Below, one piece after another: positions 26,901 to 36,379 of a stretch of 36,379 nucleotides of DNA. Every line of letters starts with the position of its first letter. Position 1 is the stretch's first letter. The stretch comes from Phoronis australis (lineage: Eukaryota > Phoronida > Phoronidae). The notes under the pieces were generated by a model. It was not told where the DNA came from, made no database searches, and saw nothing but the letters and a program-made list of their open reading frames with translations. Where the stretch lies: positions 137,992 to 174,370 of the forward strand of contig NMRA01000122.1 in NCBI GenBank assembly GCA_002633005.1, given 5' to 3'. Both the position numbers and the translations under genes were made by a program.

Positions 26901-29900
26901 AAAACTGTCGTATTGGGATTTGAACAAGAATTTTAGGTATGAGGTACATTGTCTTTACGATCTATTCAATGGAAACTTATTCAACTCCGCCCCCCAACAG
27001 CAGAAATATCATCCGTCAAAGTTTGTAAACATTATCTCTAGACTACATTTTGACGGGTAAAATCTTCGAGACACTTTCCTTCACCAATAGCAAACAAAAC
27101 AAGTCTGAATGATTCATGTAATGTACTCACGCGCATGTACAAAAACCGTCGAAAATCGAAATGCCTAAAATGGACAATAAACGTTTGTCCCGCAGTCAGA
27201 TGCACAATGCGCATGTAGAACAATGCGTTTTATGAATTTGCCAAGGTGACCATGAAACAGTGAATTCAGTTTAAACAATATGAGGATATTGTATTTTGAT
27301 AAAAATTCAACGAAATTCAACGAGCACATTCTAATGATGACGGTGACATTTAAAATGATTGTGTTCTCAAGAGTGTTTACCGAAAACCCAAGAGACTCGT
27401 GAAGCACTTATATCAAGAATCTTTGCTTATAAAACAGAGAATTTTTTATATCATCATTTTCCAATCTTACGGGTCAATCATTCCAGGGGACCCCATTTGG
27501 TTAGGGTACTTCATTTTGAAAGTTTGATCTCCCTAGCATGCTTGCGAAACCCTCGCCGTGCACTAGTTTTTTCTAGAGATTCTTGCGCCTACGGAACGTA
27601 TCCTTGGTGATCAAGCACCACCAGAAGCCAGTCTGATCAGTGAGAAATGGTGCAAGGTCTAATGCAAAGAAGTGTGTGATGTGTCAACAATAACGTCTGT
27701 ATCATCACTATTTACACTTACAGTCGAAATATAAGATGACGAACAAGAAACTGATGCATGCGATTCCGCCTAAGAGGTTGCCGAACACGAAGGGTGGCTT
27801 GCGTCCAATATAATGCCCCAGCAAAGAAAAGGCTTTCGCGGGGATCTCGGCTATACCCAATATCATGAAATTGAAATACAGGTCTCCGCCGAGGTTGCCG
27901 CTGTATAACGACAAACCGTAATAACCCATGCTGGTGGCGAACCTGGTGGAAATGAAAGAGAAAACTTTTTTAAAATGTATGTGTTAAAATTGTGCAATTT
28001 TTATCACTCAAGTGGGACTTCAGTAGTGCATTAGCAGGTGACAGAACGAGAATTGGTTGAAGTCCCAAAAACATGGTTTAGTATTCATTTAAACTAGTGC
28101 AACTTGTCCCACTTGTTACAACTTACTCCATCTTATCAAGGTTGGGTAACTTGGTAACTAGCGCTACGTCTAAGCGCTGTGTGGCCGCAAACTTGGCAGA
28201 CATAAAATCCAAAGCGAGGCTCACTGCGATAAACAAAGCCGAAGTTGACATTGCGTGAGTTAAATGGCCGGTCTTTCGAGTCCAACCTGGATATTAAATC
28301 TTAAAAGTGTGTCAATAATTAACCACAGAGACGTAAAGAAATACATTAGAGAACAAGTCAATGCACCAAAGAGTTGTCTGGCGAAAGGGTATAAGCTTTT
28401 TTCGGAAAACTAGGTTCAAAACATGAAAAGTAAATATGATCAAATTGCGGCGATTGACGTGTTACGGCTAGGTATTATGCTATCTTGTAAATTGTTGATA
28501 AAAATGCTAATTTCTACTCGAACCAGTTCGTCTGCTCTTATTTTTGACGAGTTGATGAAATATTCGACAGCATTTTGCTGTCATGTGCATCTGGTTTAAT
28601 TTGTTAATCAAGAATATTTACATCAAGCATCAGATAGCCTAGCTAGGTCCTGGTGAGGTAAGGACTACCGGGACTAACAATTGATTTGTCATTGATCTGA
28701 AAGAATAATTGATGTTATTAAATATATTTTTATTAAAATAAAAAAACCTGGCACAGATAGATACGTCTATCTACCGATATCTTTGCGACGAGCTTGCGCC
28801 CTAGTTTCCCTTGGCGTGTGCCCGCATTTTGAGATTCAGTTTTCTCCACTGAATTACGGGTATCATCTGGTTCTCAAACGTGGGCACGTTCTATCTGGCT
28901 ATTTCTCCGTTAATCAATTACAGGCCTCGATAAGACTTCTCTGTCCCGTAGTTCAACATCTCAAGCGCACCGACAGATCACTTGCATACTTGCGAATCAC
29001 GCACCTTTCATTGGGGGTGATTTGCGATGTCTTGAGTGATCTAGGTTTTTTGCAAGGCTCTTGCGTCCACGAAACCCACCCCAGATACAGTTGTGCACCA
29101 TTCACCTCCGCATCTTGAAAAGTGCCTTTACTGTCCCTGCGTATTCACGTGAGGTTAGCGTATTCAAGGAGAAACTTACATTTTCAAATGCGTTTTAAAC
29201 AGTCCCCAAAGTGTCAGCCGGTCCGAGTAATCTGTTCTCCCCATTTTCAGTTTTATTACATTATTCAGTGATCGAGGCGCCCCCAATTTGCAGTCCCAGT
29301 TACCAAGGTATGCCACATTAATCAACACGCCTTCAAAAATGGCCACGTTTCTCTTTAACACTATAAAATGATAAAGTGAGAAATCATACCAGTTGAAGAA
29401 CATGATGAGTGTCCTCATAATAAGTCTGGGTGATTTGGTCATTTCCTTCGGTAACTGTATCAGGGACACTTTATTCGCGCTTTCGGTGTTGTCTTTGATT
29501 TCGTCGAATAATTTTTCAGGTAATTCTTTCTTGTTCACCTTAAAAAAATTAGTATTTTTTCTTTAAAAATTAATTAATGAGCTAATATTCAAGGTTAGAA
29601 GGTAAGAACAAGACATCGTCCACCAACTTGTGACCAAACGGACGTCACTGGTTGTATGATGTGTCGGTACGTATGGTCAGAAAATCCTGATATCCACACA
29701 TTTGAATGAAAAAGCGCCCATTCCCTTTCGGGAGCGAAGGGGCCATTTGTGCCACCTGGGAATATGTGAGCACATATCAGATCTCGTGTGCGTGGGACAG
29801 TCAACACATTAGCTTCGAATTAAAAAATCGATGTTCAAGCGTTAAGATAATATAAAAATCGTGGTATGATATTTTGGTTCAGTATTTTGTTTTCATTAAA

Positions 29901-32900
29901 ATGTGTGTACTTTAACTATCATTATCAATTTTATTGTTATGCCAGTTTGGATAAAAATCTAAGTTACTTAGTCCACTAGAACTGATTTAAGAACTGCTCA
30001 CCCTAGCGGCAGTCCTCAAAATCTTCTCTGCTTCCTCTTCTCTTCCTTTTGACAACAGCCAACGAGCGGACTCTGGTACTAACCTGTGTCGAAGTGTAAA
30101 GTAAAATATTCTGGCAGTCGTTTGGAATCACTTGTTGGTATGACCATTTTTTGCATCCAATAACGTTATTGTGGCTATTTTCTGACTAAACTGTGAGGAG
30201 AAAGCTTGGGGAGTAATATGTAAAGGTGATAATAGATGAAGATCCCCCTCTCATACGAGCCTCACGTGCAGAATATTAATGGTTTTATAGCAATATCAAA
30301 ATGCTGCGCGATTCTTAAGTAGACTCTTTTAAAAGTGCTACCTGTAAACTTACTAGTGAAATATTTTACAAATATGTATCCATTCAATGGGTTATCATTG
30401 ATCAGGTTATATTGACTGGGTCCGAGGAGAAGCACCTTGTGGCCTGGTGTGTCGGAGGGATTGGTCTTTAATTGTTTTATTATACGACCACTGATGCTGG
30501 TTTCCTCTTATTTTTTCATTCTTTATTAGATGGACACGTTTTTGATGTACTGGTATCATCTGCTCGTTTTGTTGTCGAGGTTCCATGGTTTCAGCCATCG
30601 CAATTAGAGACATCTGACGTCCGGTGGCATGAATTAAAAGTGACGGGCCTATTCCACGAGTAGCTTGATCAACATAACCTCATAACGGAAGTTATTGCAT
30701 CATGCTTTTACCAAAGGTTTTGCCAAGGACGGTGAAGACGAAAAGCATGTACGAACAACTGCGTTAACCATTGGTGCATTTTGACTGCTCCGTTATCGCC
30801 AAACGCACTGCTCCGATGAACTACTGCCAGATGACTATCGTTTTCAATCGCTGTGCACATTTCCCCCCGTATTTTAAAAAAGTATAATTTAACTAGAATT
30901 AACTTAATGACTATCATGCAGTCTGAAAGTAATTGCATAATGAACTTCAACATATTGACATGAAGTCGATATGGATGGTCATGCAAGTTGGTAAAATCCA
31001 GCTTACCACCAATAGGTCAAGCAAAGAGCCCAGGGTAGGCTGAGTACAAACTGCAAGTTGGTTAAATCTAGCTTACCACCTATAGGTCAAGCCGGCAAAG
31101 AGCCCAGGGTAGGCTGAGTACAAACTACAAGTTGGTTAAATCTAGCTTACCACCAATAGGTCAAGCAAAGAGCCCAGGGTAGGCTGAGTACAAATTGCAG
31201 TTTCCTCCAGTCTCTGATTAAGTATGCCACCCCTCCTAATATCAGGTAGCCAACAGTGAAGAATGCTTGCAGTGATGTGCCCACGAAGATTCGTGCGGTG
31301 GGACCAATTAGCTCCGTTGCTGTGAATTATATGAATCAGATGTTACGTGAGTCGGACCATACAACACGCGAAAACGTTGAGGCAATTGGAAACGTATTTC
31401 CTTTTGTTTTTTGACCAGGTGTCAAATTTAAACACATATTTTGAAAGTAGCGGATTTGGACAATCTTCGGCCTCCCAAAAGGTCCCACCGTATAAGGCTA
31501 ATTACACAGGATTTGTTATCCGAACACACTGTCAGTCGCGTTACTTCCTCCAACAAACGTTACAGCTTATTTGCAAGGGCAACACCATCAAGTAAACGTG
31601 AAATAATGCGCTTCAAATTGTTCAGGAAGCCACCTACACGGTCGGGGCTTAAAATTGGCGGAAAATTTTTGATCTGACAACATTTAACTAATTTTAGTGA
31701 AGTGTAAACGACACACTTATATCGGTTTTCCTCAAATGTAAAACATAACGACTGATTTATGAAATTTATGTAGTAACAGGTGGTAGAGAGGTATATCTCC
31801 TAGGACTTGTGGAGTTACTTTTCGGATTAGCTACTCTGCTAAATATTTTTCTAAGGCGTCTAATGCATTTTAAAATTGTTAAAATTGAAAACAATAAAGA
31901 ATTCAACTGCAACGGCTTCATACAAATTTGTTTGAATTTGCTCATTCCTTTGTTTTTCCTTGTCTGTTCTAAATACTGGGGGACACTGTAAAACGAAATC
32001 CAAAAAGTGACCTTCGAACTCGTACCAATGACGTATCCGCAGATATACATTCCAATGTCGCAGGCACCGACTATGAAGCGCAGAATTGCGAACGAGTAAA
32101 ATTCTGGCGCACAAGCGGTACCTATGCCTGAGAGAAGGGAGAGGAACATTCCGAGTATCATTGCTTTCTTCCGACCAATCCTGAAATGAAAGAGCAGGCA
32201 ATAGTAACAAAAAGTGGTTGCTTGTCAGAGCCATCTCGGAATTTTTTCAATTAATAGTGACTATTTTTTAATTATATTACGTGGCTTAGCTAGCACTTGC
32301 CATATACGCCTTCGTTTCTAAGTGAAACCAAGAAAAATCTTTAAAATAAATCGTGTCCTGTTCTGCATTGCATTCAACGATATTTACCCACAAATACGCA
32401 CTTCACTGCTGCCGTTGTTTTTCTTATGTTATGTCGATATTGCTGTATCTTCTTCGTGTTTTCACCAGAAAAGGTTTTCTGTTGCTGTAACTTGCAGTGC
32501 TGACACCAAGAAATTGCCGACGAATTGGATTGATCTAATATTTGTGAATGCACAATGCACCAATTTTCTGTGTCTGTCTCAATTCACAGGACCGTCCCGT
32601 ATTACACTGCGACACTCGGATCTCGTTGCATTTACCCACAATCCCGCAAACATCCGTCAGGCACGTTTGCTGCCTCGTTTTCGTGTCATTGGAATTCCGC
32701 ATGTTATTTTTTGTCTGAATCTTTGCAAGTTTTTCTCGGCACCGTTACTCTGTTCCTCCTTCCAACGCTAACAAAGTTGTGTTGATGTGCTGTGTACTCT
32801 AACTCTGCCATGAAAAAGTTTGATAACTTAAATACACTGGGATGCGTGACTTAAAGCTCGTCAATGAGAGACAAGTAAATGCGCTGCGAGTGGGTAAAAC

Positions 32901-35253
32901 AAATTCATAGTCTTAATTTTGAACGGGAAAGTCGGAATTTACTTTCTTGAAAATATCTGTTCAATTTCGGTACTCCTGAACGACTGAATTTGGGAATTCT
33001 TCAACGGCCCCTGAGCGGTTTCTGTCATAATCTGCGAGGTCACGCGCTTTCATATCTCCACGACGTCGACGCGTAATCAGGGACTGCCTTGCAACTTCAA
33101 GAACTAGGTCAATTATACAATGAATACCACCGCGAGAGAGGAAAGTCTTGTTTCAGACGAACAAATAATTATAGCATTTTCTCACCTATAGCACGACAAT
33201 GACTATATACATTATTACGAGCGTTAATGAAATATTATCTACCTTCTTGTTTCATCAATATCTTTAGATGGAAAAGTTTGGGTCATATTTTTTCAGATAT
33301 AAGTGAGACTTTCCAATTAGTGCATTGCTGTCATATTTAATATATGACTTATTTGACTTACTGATCCGCAAGTACCCCAAACAAGAAGGAGCCAGCCAGA
33401 ACGCCACCCATAAATGAAACTCCTTCAATAGTCGGTTTACTTGCATCCTTGCAGACGAGGTTGAACTGTAATTAATTAAATTATCAATGTAATAATTCGA
33501 AGTGTCAGGCGATCAAGGAAGTCATAGCATTGTTTTACACTTGTCGGCACAGTTCGGCGCAAAATCTAGGAAAATGAGTTATCTTACGCGGATACAGGGT
33601 GTCCCAAACAATCCATTCACACTTTGAATAAGAATAATTGTGTTATTTCCTGGCTTAAGAACAAGATTCATGGCTTAAATTGATAATGGGGTGACAAAAG
33701 CAACTAAGACTTTAGAATAAAATAAAGGCATTGTTTACTTGGGAAGAATATTAATTCTAGGAATTTCAGCTCGTAAACATCCGGTGGCAGCATAGAAAAG
33801 CTAATGATCTGTAAACAATATGATGGAAAATTAAGTTTTGGCATTTGAGGTCACCGTTTACGCGGGTCCATTGTTTGTTGGTGCGAGTATGGCTGAACAG
33901 TACTGATATAAGAATAAAACTTGAGACGAGCTACGGATTCACCGTATAAATTGAGCCTACATAAACTTACAGCAAATCTTATGCGCGATCAGTCTTAGTT
34001 TTAACAGGAATCGCCTACAGAACCTTTCCCTTTAAATGCCTCGAATGTACCGCTGCACAACAAGCTCTTCATTACATTTTCAGATGTTTGACAATAATCA
34101 TAAACTTTATAGTTCAGCCAGCCAAAACTTTGATAATTTTTTTAAATAAAGTTTTGATGACAAGGTCATGTTAGAAGCAAAAGAATACAAATCACCATCA
34201 CCCAAACCTATCAATGGTCACTATTTGAACTTTAATGTTGACTAAGCAGGTCATTTTAGATTGTTAAGTAAGAATCTTTCTCCTTGGTTAATGTCTGACT
34301 AATATGGTTTATACTAGTAATTAAGTCGTTTTCCGGACGTAGGTGAGCCGATACAAATTACGCTTTCGTCGTATGTTACAAATTCACAAAACTAAGCGAT
34401 GTGATATGTGAAGTGCGGTTTAAAGAATAACCTTGGACTTGAAACTCTCAATGTGTATTTATTTACAAAATGTTGGATATCATTGGGGTCTCGTTTACCT
34501 GAGAACACCCTGGTATGGCTGAAACATGTCATTTCACATGTGCATGTATGCTATACTGCATTGTCTCTACGGTGCTTTCCGGCTTTCGAATCGAAAGCAG
34601 ACGGTCATTGGTTATGAATATTAGATTGAAAAAGACTGAAAAACATCAACGAAATTCGTTGTTTAACACTTAGCGATGATAAAAGTCATAATTTTTGGTC
34701 ATCTAAAGCCTGCAAAACTCCAATCTTAAGCTTCCACTGTAGCAGGATAACGTTCGGTCTTAATTTAAACGGATTTTGGTCTTAATTTTAAAATTTCATG
34801 GCACGGTGCTAAGACATTTTAGTTTTAAAATAGCCCGATTTCGGTCTAAGTTAAGACGGAAAGGGTTCGTGAAACTGGCCCAAAGTAATCGGCAATAACT
34901 GTTCTTATTCTGAAATAAGCTGATAAGTATGAAATCATGTAATTGTGTTTCTATCAAATTTCATTTTTCCTCACCTCTGTAACAACGGTTTTCTCGAAAA
35001 CTGACTTATCATATACCCACAATGTACAGGTCTCTGTCTCTGTTGTGTTCAGACCGAAGGCACGACTCACGTTCACCGACAAACTTTCATTATTCCTTGC
35101 CATTTCCCAGGCTAGATCAAAATCTATGTTCTTAATATTTTGCACTTTTCATATTTCCCTTCGGACGTACGGGGAATAAATGCATCCACAAGTACACGGT
35201 GTGTTTTGTTTTGAATGTCGAAGGTATCGCCATGGTAACCCGGCAGAGCACAT
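23865..35253 (-). CDS. SLC22-family organic ion transporter, 10 supported coding exons
   Basis: Exons in transcription order: 35253-34975, 33465-33362, 32180-32026, 31319-31151, 30083-30002, 29538-29390, 27942-27722, 26330-26149, 25747-25593 and 23997-23865. Phases agree from the second onward, giving 449 residues; the first adds about 93 residues but has a 1-nt frame break. Family marks are the Cys-rich extracellular loop ending TVVTEFNLVC, the MFS motif GVLADQIGRKK after TM2, PESARWLLSKG after TM6, GYYGLSLYSGNLGGDLYFNF in the TM7-8 region, and LLPETKGHKLPETVEDC after TM12. SLC22 proteins move organic cations, zwitterions or anions across the plasma membrane; the substrate cannot be predicted here. 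The N-terminus with TM1 is missing or damaged (see 35540-35674). The gene may be functional with sequence errors, or a young pseudogene. It is convergent with ERMP1. Confidence 0.92.
25593..25747 (-). CDS. SLC22 exon: TM11-12 and LPETKG motif
   Basis: It reads GKFIPGVSGTVLPPVIFG, then the TM12 stretch SVIAGFLSLL and LPETKGHKLPETVEDC, the family hallmark. The acceptor is ATTTCAG and the donor is TACAG|GTACGT (phase 2). The intron before it (25748-26148) is about 0.4 kb and unremarkable. Confidence 0.96.
26149..26330 (-). CDS. SLC22 exon: TM9-10 with YPTVARN motif
   Basis: It encodes 60 full codons, with LSMAGKFGATNGFVVVYYW, VEIYPTVARNGLMG and SVMARVGSMLASPIGDL. The E-x-Y/F-P-T-x-x-R-N motif is typical of SLC22 between TM10 and TM11. 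It is phase 1 in and phase 0 out, with donor TTG|GTGAGC. The preceding intron (26331-27721) contains only AT-rich sequence. Confidence 0.96.
27722..27942 (-). CDS. SLC22 exon: TM7-8
   Basis: It reads FATSMGYYGLSLYSGNLGG, DLYFNFMILGIAEIPAKAF, then GHYIGRKPPF and a hydrophobic GNLLGGIACISFLFVILYF. The G-R-K-P motif is the MFS repeat-two equivalent of the TM2-3 motif. The acceptor is CCACCAG (phase 2) and the donor is GACT|GTAAGT (phase 1). The intron before it (27943-29389) contains a possible alternative exon at 28127-28251. Confidence 0.96.
28127..28251 (-). other. Possible alternative first exon of the SLC22 gene
   Basis: An ATG at 28251 opens 41 codons (MSTSALFIAVSLALDFMSAK ...) ending ATGGA|GTAAGT, a consensus donor in phase 2. 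It would join in frame to the next exon (27942) and give a protein starting near TM7. No promoter was identified and the peptide matches no family I know. It could be chance. Confidence 0.25.
29390..29538 (-). CDS. SLC22 exon: large cytosolic loop and start of TM7
   Basis: It opens VNKKELPEKLFDEIKD, a polar intracellular loop, then LIQLPKEMTKSPRLIMRTLI and MFFNW, the conserved entry to TM7. The acceptor TTTTTAAG is weak in its last bases but AG is present and the phase fits (0). The donor is AACTG|GTATGA (phase 2). The intron before it is 463 bp. Confidence 0.92.
30002..30083 (-). CDS. SLC22 exon: PESARWLLSKG motif
   Basis: A short exon reading WLVPESARWLLSKGREEEAE then KILRTAAR. P-E-S-x-R-W-L-L is the SLC22 signature after TM6. 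The acceptor GACACAG completes Trp, and the donor is AGG|GTGAGC (phase 0). The preceding intron (30084-31150) begins with two extra copies of the upstream exon's 3' end. Confidence 0.95.
30983..31200. repeat. 70/74-bp tandem triplication of an exon end plus its splice donor
   Basis: The GCTTACCACC landmark recurs at 31001, 31071 and 31145, giving periods of 70 and 74 bp; the middle copy has a 4-bp insertion next to GCCGG. On the - strand each unit holds the last ~44 nt of the SLC22 exon (codons for LSLPWALCLTYWW), the donor GGTG|GTAAGC and about 18 nt of intron. Only the copy at 31145-31200 is continuous with the exon. The two intronic copies begin with a cryptic AG (TTGCAG or TTGTAG) and end with an intact donor, so they look like mini-exons. 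Confidence 0.93.
31151..31319 (-). CDS. SLC22 exon: TM4-TM5/6 region
   Basis: It reads ATELIGPTARIFVGTSLQAF, FTVGYLILGGVAYLIRDWRK and LQFVLSLPWALCLTYWW. E-x-x-G-P-x-x-R and R-D-W-R are SLC22 landmarks. The acceptor is ATTCACAG (phase 1) and the donor is TTGGTG|GTAAGC (phase 2). Reading past the donor gives an immediate TAA. The preceding intron (31320-32025) is about 0.7 kb with no recognised element. Confidence 0.95.
32026..32180 (-). CDS. SLC22 exon: TM2-3 motif end, TM3 and TM4 start
   Basis: It completes D-Q-I-G-R-K-K, then AMILGMFLSLLSGIGTACAP and FYSFAILRFIVGACDIGMYI. The usual Arg of the D-R-x-G-R motif is Gln here. The acceptor is ATTTCAG (phase 2) and the donor is ATTG|GTACGA (phase 1). 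The preceding intron (32181-33361) includes a 149-codon open frame on + at 32322-32771 with no recognisable domain. Confidence 0.95.
33362..33465 (-). CDS. SLC22 exon: end of extracellular loop and TM2
   Basis: It reads FNLVCKDASKPTIEGVSFMG, then GVLAGSFLFGVLAD, matching the W/F-D/N-L-V-C motif and TM2 of SLC22 proteins. It starts in phase 0 after an acceptor ATTACAG; the donor is GATCA|GTAAGT (phase 2). The preceding intron (33466-34974, 1.5 kb) holds no recognised gene. Confidence 0.95.
34975..35253 (-). CDS. SLC22 exon: extracellular loop, with apparent 1-nt frame break
   Basis: In one frame it opens CALPGYHGDTFDIQNKTHRV and runs to SEGKYEKC before a TAG. In the frame one base back it continues NIKNIDFDLAWEMARNNESL, then ETCTLWVYDKSVFEKTVVTE, joining in phase to FNLVC of the next exon. 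Both halves match the glycosylated loop between TM1 and TM2 (Cys residues; NKT, NES, NVS, NTT sequons). The switch falls around an A4 run (T4 on + at 35138-35141), so one base appears to be missing. The acceptor is TTATTTCAG and the donor is CAGAG|GTGAGG. Confidence 0.8.
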
Positions 35254-35539
35254 CTGAAATAAGAACAAGTAACGAATGCATGGACACTAGGTACATTGCA
35301 TGATTCTTGTACACATGGGATAAAAATTTCCAGTCCATCTTCGAAAACAGTGATTAGAGCTAAGGCCCCTGTCTTTTGCCTAAGTTGGCTAGCAAGCTTT
35401 CATTCCTCAGTGTCACTAATGTTGATATTACAATCGCCATTTCCATAGCATCCGCTCATTCAAATGAAGTGCTAAAGAATTAGTTTTCGGCAACAGCGAT
35501 AGAAGGGCGCAAAAAACAGTGCGATGGTGTCATACTTAC

Positions 35540-35674
35540 GTTATTTACTAATCCAAACGTTTCGTTTTTGCTTGAAACATAGCCGACCAACAAAGCATTG
35601 AATAAAACGAAGTAGCATATGATAGAACAAGAGGAACAGAGACAACTGATAATTTGGCACTATAACACCCTTGC
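35540..35674 (-). pseudogene. Possible damaged first coding exon of the SLC22 gene (TM1)
   Basis: One frame reads NYQLSLFLLFYH; the next frame over continues ICYFVLFNALLVGYVSSKNE, together resembling the G-x-Y-Q-L ... F-N-A-L TM1 region of SLC22 proteins. The segment ends in a strong donor AATAAC|GTAAGT. However, no single frame spans it, and its exit phase does not match the following exon. It could be a damaged exon, a region of poor sequence, or chance. The true start codon is not identified and may lie outside the window. Confidence 0.3.
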
Positions 35675-36379
35675 AGTCCACTAGGTTCTTTTTCAACAAA
35701 AAGATATACATATAACGAACTAGTCGGGACTCAGCTGTCACAACGTCTCAAACTGTCACAACATCAAAATTTTGACGATTTGGGTCAAAGCTGGAGGCCC
35801 AAATAGTCACAATTTCTCCCAATAACTTGTGCATGTGACAACTCTATTAGAGGCTTAATATGTTACAACGGTAAAAATTGTCGAAACTTAATTTGTGTCT
35901 GTGGAATGTTCTACCTCTAAGGATTAGATGTTTCACCAAAAAGAGCATGCTTTAATACTGCAGCATAAAAACAGAAATATCCATGCAGCGGTAGTGGCAA
36001 GGAGTGAACATAGAATTGTACTACACTCCTTGGTAGTGGTTCACATGTGGACGCGAACGGTTGCCAAATGGGGCTATTCGGAAAATCTACACTAACTAGA
36101 GGGCGTGCGTGTACTAGTGGTGATAGATTAACAGCCTCGATTTCGCGAGCCCTTTAAATACATGGTGAAATGGCTTGCAGCCGTGCCAACTGAATTTGAG
36201 ATTGCGTAAAAAGAGTGCTTCTATGAGAGGAAGTAAGCACGACCTCGTGCAAAGGTAAGGTTTGTGATTATTTTAACGATTATTCCATGATTATTCTACC
36301 GATGCCTGTTAACTGAGGCACTCGCCGATGTCGACTTCGCGGCAGTCAGTCGCCAGCCAGAGTCTGGTTAATCTTTGTA
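35675..36379. other. 5' flank of the SLC22 gene, nothing recognised
   Basis: No SLC22-like start, no other gene and no transposon terminus could be seen. A short motif TGTCACAAC recurs near 35736 and 35754. The promoter or a missing first exon of the SLC22 gene may be here or beyond the window. Confidence 0.4.

Noticed and set aside
26760-26910. Divergent tandem duplication of about 75 bp
   Set aside because: Only a loose match (TCAAAC, AATTTTTAT, AAAACT) that low-complexity AT-rich sequence can give by chance.
28783-29118. 111-codon open frame on + between SLC22 exons
   Set aside because: Antisense to an SLC22 intron, no recognisable domain, no splice signals that make a gene model.
32322-32771. 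149-codon open frame on + within an SLC22 intron
   Set aside because: The longest isolated frame in that intron but Ser/Phe/Cys-rich with no motif, and no splice partner was recognised.
34750-34890. Possible MITE built from repeated GGTCTTAA-like motifs
   Set aside because: Short motifs recur in both orientations, but no clear termini or target duplication could be defined.

Overview
This window is genomic DNA from an animal, most likely an invertebrate. Two intron-rich genes with GT-AG introns fill most of it. Introns are 0.3-4 kb, the DNA is AT-rich, and the noncoding part holds several classes of DNA transposon, a tRNA-derived SINE-like sequence, minisatellites and microsatellites. There is no operon organisation and no bacterial signal. 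I could not fix the phylum.

Layout: 1-5944 is noncoding as far as I can tell, with a 44-bp minisatellite (7 copies) at 4399-4706. From 5945 to 23317 on the + strand lies a complete 13-exon gene for endoplasmic reticulum metallopeptidase 1 (ERMP1/FXNA, peptidase family M28). It is reconstructed exon by exon with all splice phases agreeing, giving 892 residues. From 35253 (possibly about 35674) down to 23865 on the - strand lies an SLC22-family organic ion transporter gene. Ten exons are well supported and a possible first exon is damaged. The two genes are convergent, with stop codons 547 bp apart and a poly(A) signal for each in between. Their products are unrelated: one is an ER-membrane zinc peptidase, the other a plasma-membrane transporter of the major facilitator superfamily. 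I see no reason to think they work together.

The most interesting material is inside the introns. ERMP1 intron 2 holds an 844-bp foldback element with long terminal inverted repeats, an ATTT target duplication and about 34 copies of a 21-bp repeat in two opposed arms. Intron 11 holds a 156-bp hAT-like MITE whose 8-bp target duplication begins at the T of the GT splice donor, so the insertion copied the donor. Intron 12 holds a roughly 2-kb element with TTAA target duplications. It carries a broken THAP domain on one strand, a broken P2X7-tail-like cysteine-rich domain on the other, and a TGACGTCA site about 130 bp from each end. This composition fits a decayed Kolobok-type transposon. In the SLC22 gene, an exon end together with its splice donor has been tandemly triplicated. 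A 1-nt frame break lies in the extracellular-loop exon.
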